Source of the DNA: Dromaius novaehollandiae
Taxonomy: Eukaryota > Chordata > Aves > Casuariiformes > Dromaiidae
Direction: 5' to 3'
Assembly (NCBI RefSeq): GCF_036370855.1
Contig: NC_088110.1
Coordinates: forward strand, 24,111,001-24,175,000
DNA: 64,000 nt
The position numbers were made by a program, and so were the translations under genes. Below the pieces are notes generated by a model that was given only the letters and a program-made list of their open reading frames with translations, searched no databases and was not told the origin of the DNA. Below are positions 61,003-64,000 of the stretch, piece by piece. Each line of letters starts with the position of its first letter. Within the stretch, counting starts at the first letter, position 1.

Positions 61003-61232
61003 CGGCGCACACGCGAGCGGAGCGGGCGGGCACAGGGACCCGGGGGTGCCCGGCGAGGCCCCGCCCCCGGCCCCGCCCCGCGTGCCGCCGCCAGGGGGCG
61101 CCGCTGCTGCCGCCGCCTCCGCGCAGGCGCCGCCGTCGCGGTCGCTGCGGGAGGGCCGCGCCGCCGCCGGGCCGGGCCGGGCCGCCGGGCCGCAGGAGCG
61201 CCGCGGGCTCGCGGCCGCCACCGGGAGATGCG
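61003..61232 (+). promoter_or_regulatory. VPS4A CpG-island promoter / 5' UTR
   Basis: CpG-dense, TATA-less region directly before the VPS4A start codon. It contains the CTCF-like site and, at its 3' end, a minimal upstream open frame ATG-CGA-TGA (61228-61236) whose stop overlaps the VPS4A ATG. Confidence 0.7.
61084..61102 (+). promoter_or_regulatory. CTCF-like motif upstream of VPS4A
   Basis: GCCGCCAGGGGGCGCCGC closely matches the CTCF core (CCASYAGRGGGCGC type). It is ~130 bp upstream of the VPS4A start codon, at the boundary with the TG repeat and the SNTB2 3' end. Occupancy is inferred from sequence only. Confidence 0.6.

Positions 61233-64000
<2,768 letters not shown>

Overview
This window is vertebrate nuclear DNA. 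It carries six protein-coding genes in the order and orientation TANGO6(+) - HAS3(+) - CHTF8(-) - UTP4(+) - SNTB2(+) - VPS4A(+). This is the conserved amniote block known from human 16q22.1. The organism is most likely a bird and the block probably lies on a small GC-rich chromosome: introns are short, coding sequence is extremely GC-rich, tandem repeats abound, and I recognised no SINE or LINE body. I cannot name the species.

Layout. 1-1170 is flank with no gene I recognise. TANGO6 (17 coding exons, 1629-31800) begins in a CpG-rich promoter built of a ~50-bp tandem repeat, each copy carrying a YY1-like AAGATGGCGGC core. HAS3 (coding exons 35210-37073) has a TATA box at 33881, a short non-coding first exon, and hexamer and ~81-bp repeat arrays around and after it. 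HAS3 and CHTF8 converge, and their poly(A) signals imply overlapping 3' ends. CHTF8 (three exons, 39501 down to 38774) and UTP4 (16 exons, 40041-46287) diverge from a 539-bp promoter with a duplicated ETS module, GC boxes and a CACGTG E-box. A 2.7-kb gap with a ~40-bp minisatellite precedes SNTB2 (7 exons, 49014-59035). After a 0.7-kb gap with TG repeats and a CTCF-like site comes VPS4A, whose first ten exons (61233-64000) are inside the window; the last ~42 codons lie outside.

Functions. The genes share no pathway; they form a dense neighbourhood of mostly housekeeping genes. TANGO6 is linked to secretory-pathway organisation and is related to yeast RTP1. HAS3 makes hyaluronan at the plasma membrane. 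CHTF8 belongs to the CTF18-RFC clamp loader. UTP4 acts in the small-subunit processome. SNTB2 is a dystrophin-complex adaptor. VPS4A is the ESCRT-III ATPase. Exon boundaries were set by reading GT/AG sites, codon phase and protein similarity recalled from the families. All six models keep an open frame through every junction.

I found no evidence of an undescribed multigene system. The most unusual content is regulatory and repetitive: the YY1 array, the inverted hexamer repeats at HAS3, the purine-only CHTF8 intron tract, the minimal uORF at VPS4A, and a sharp rise in GC within TANGO6.
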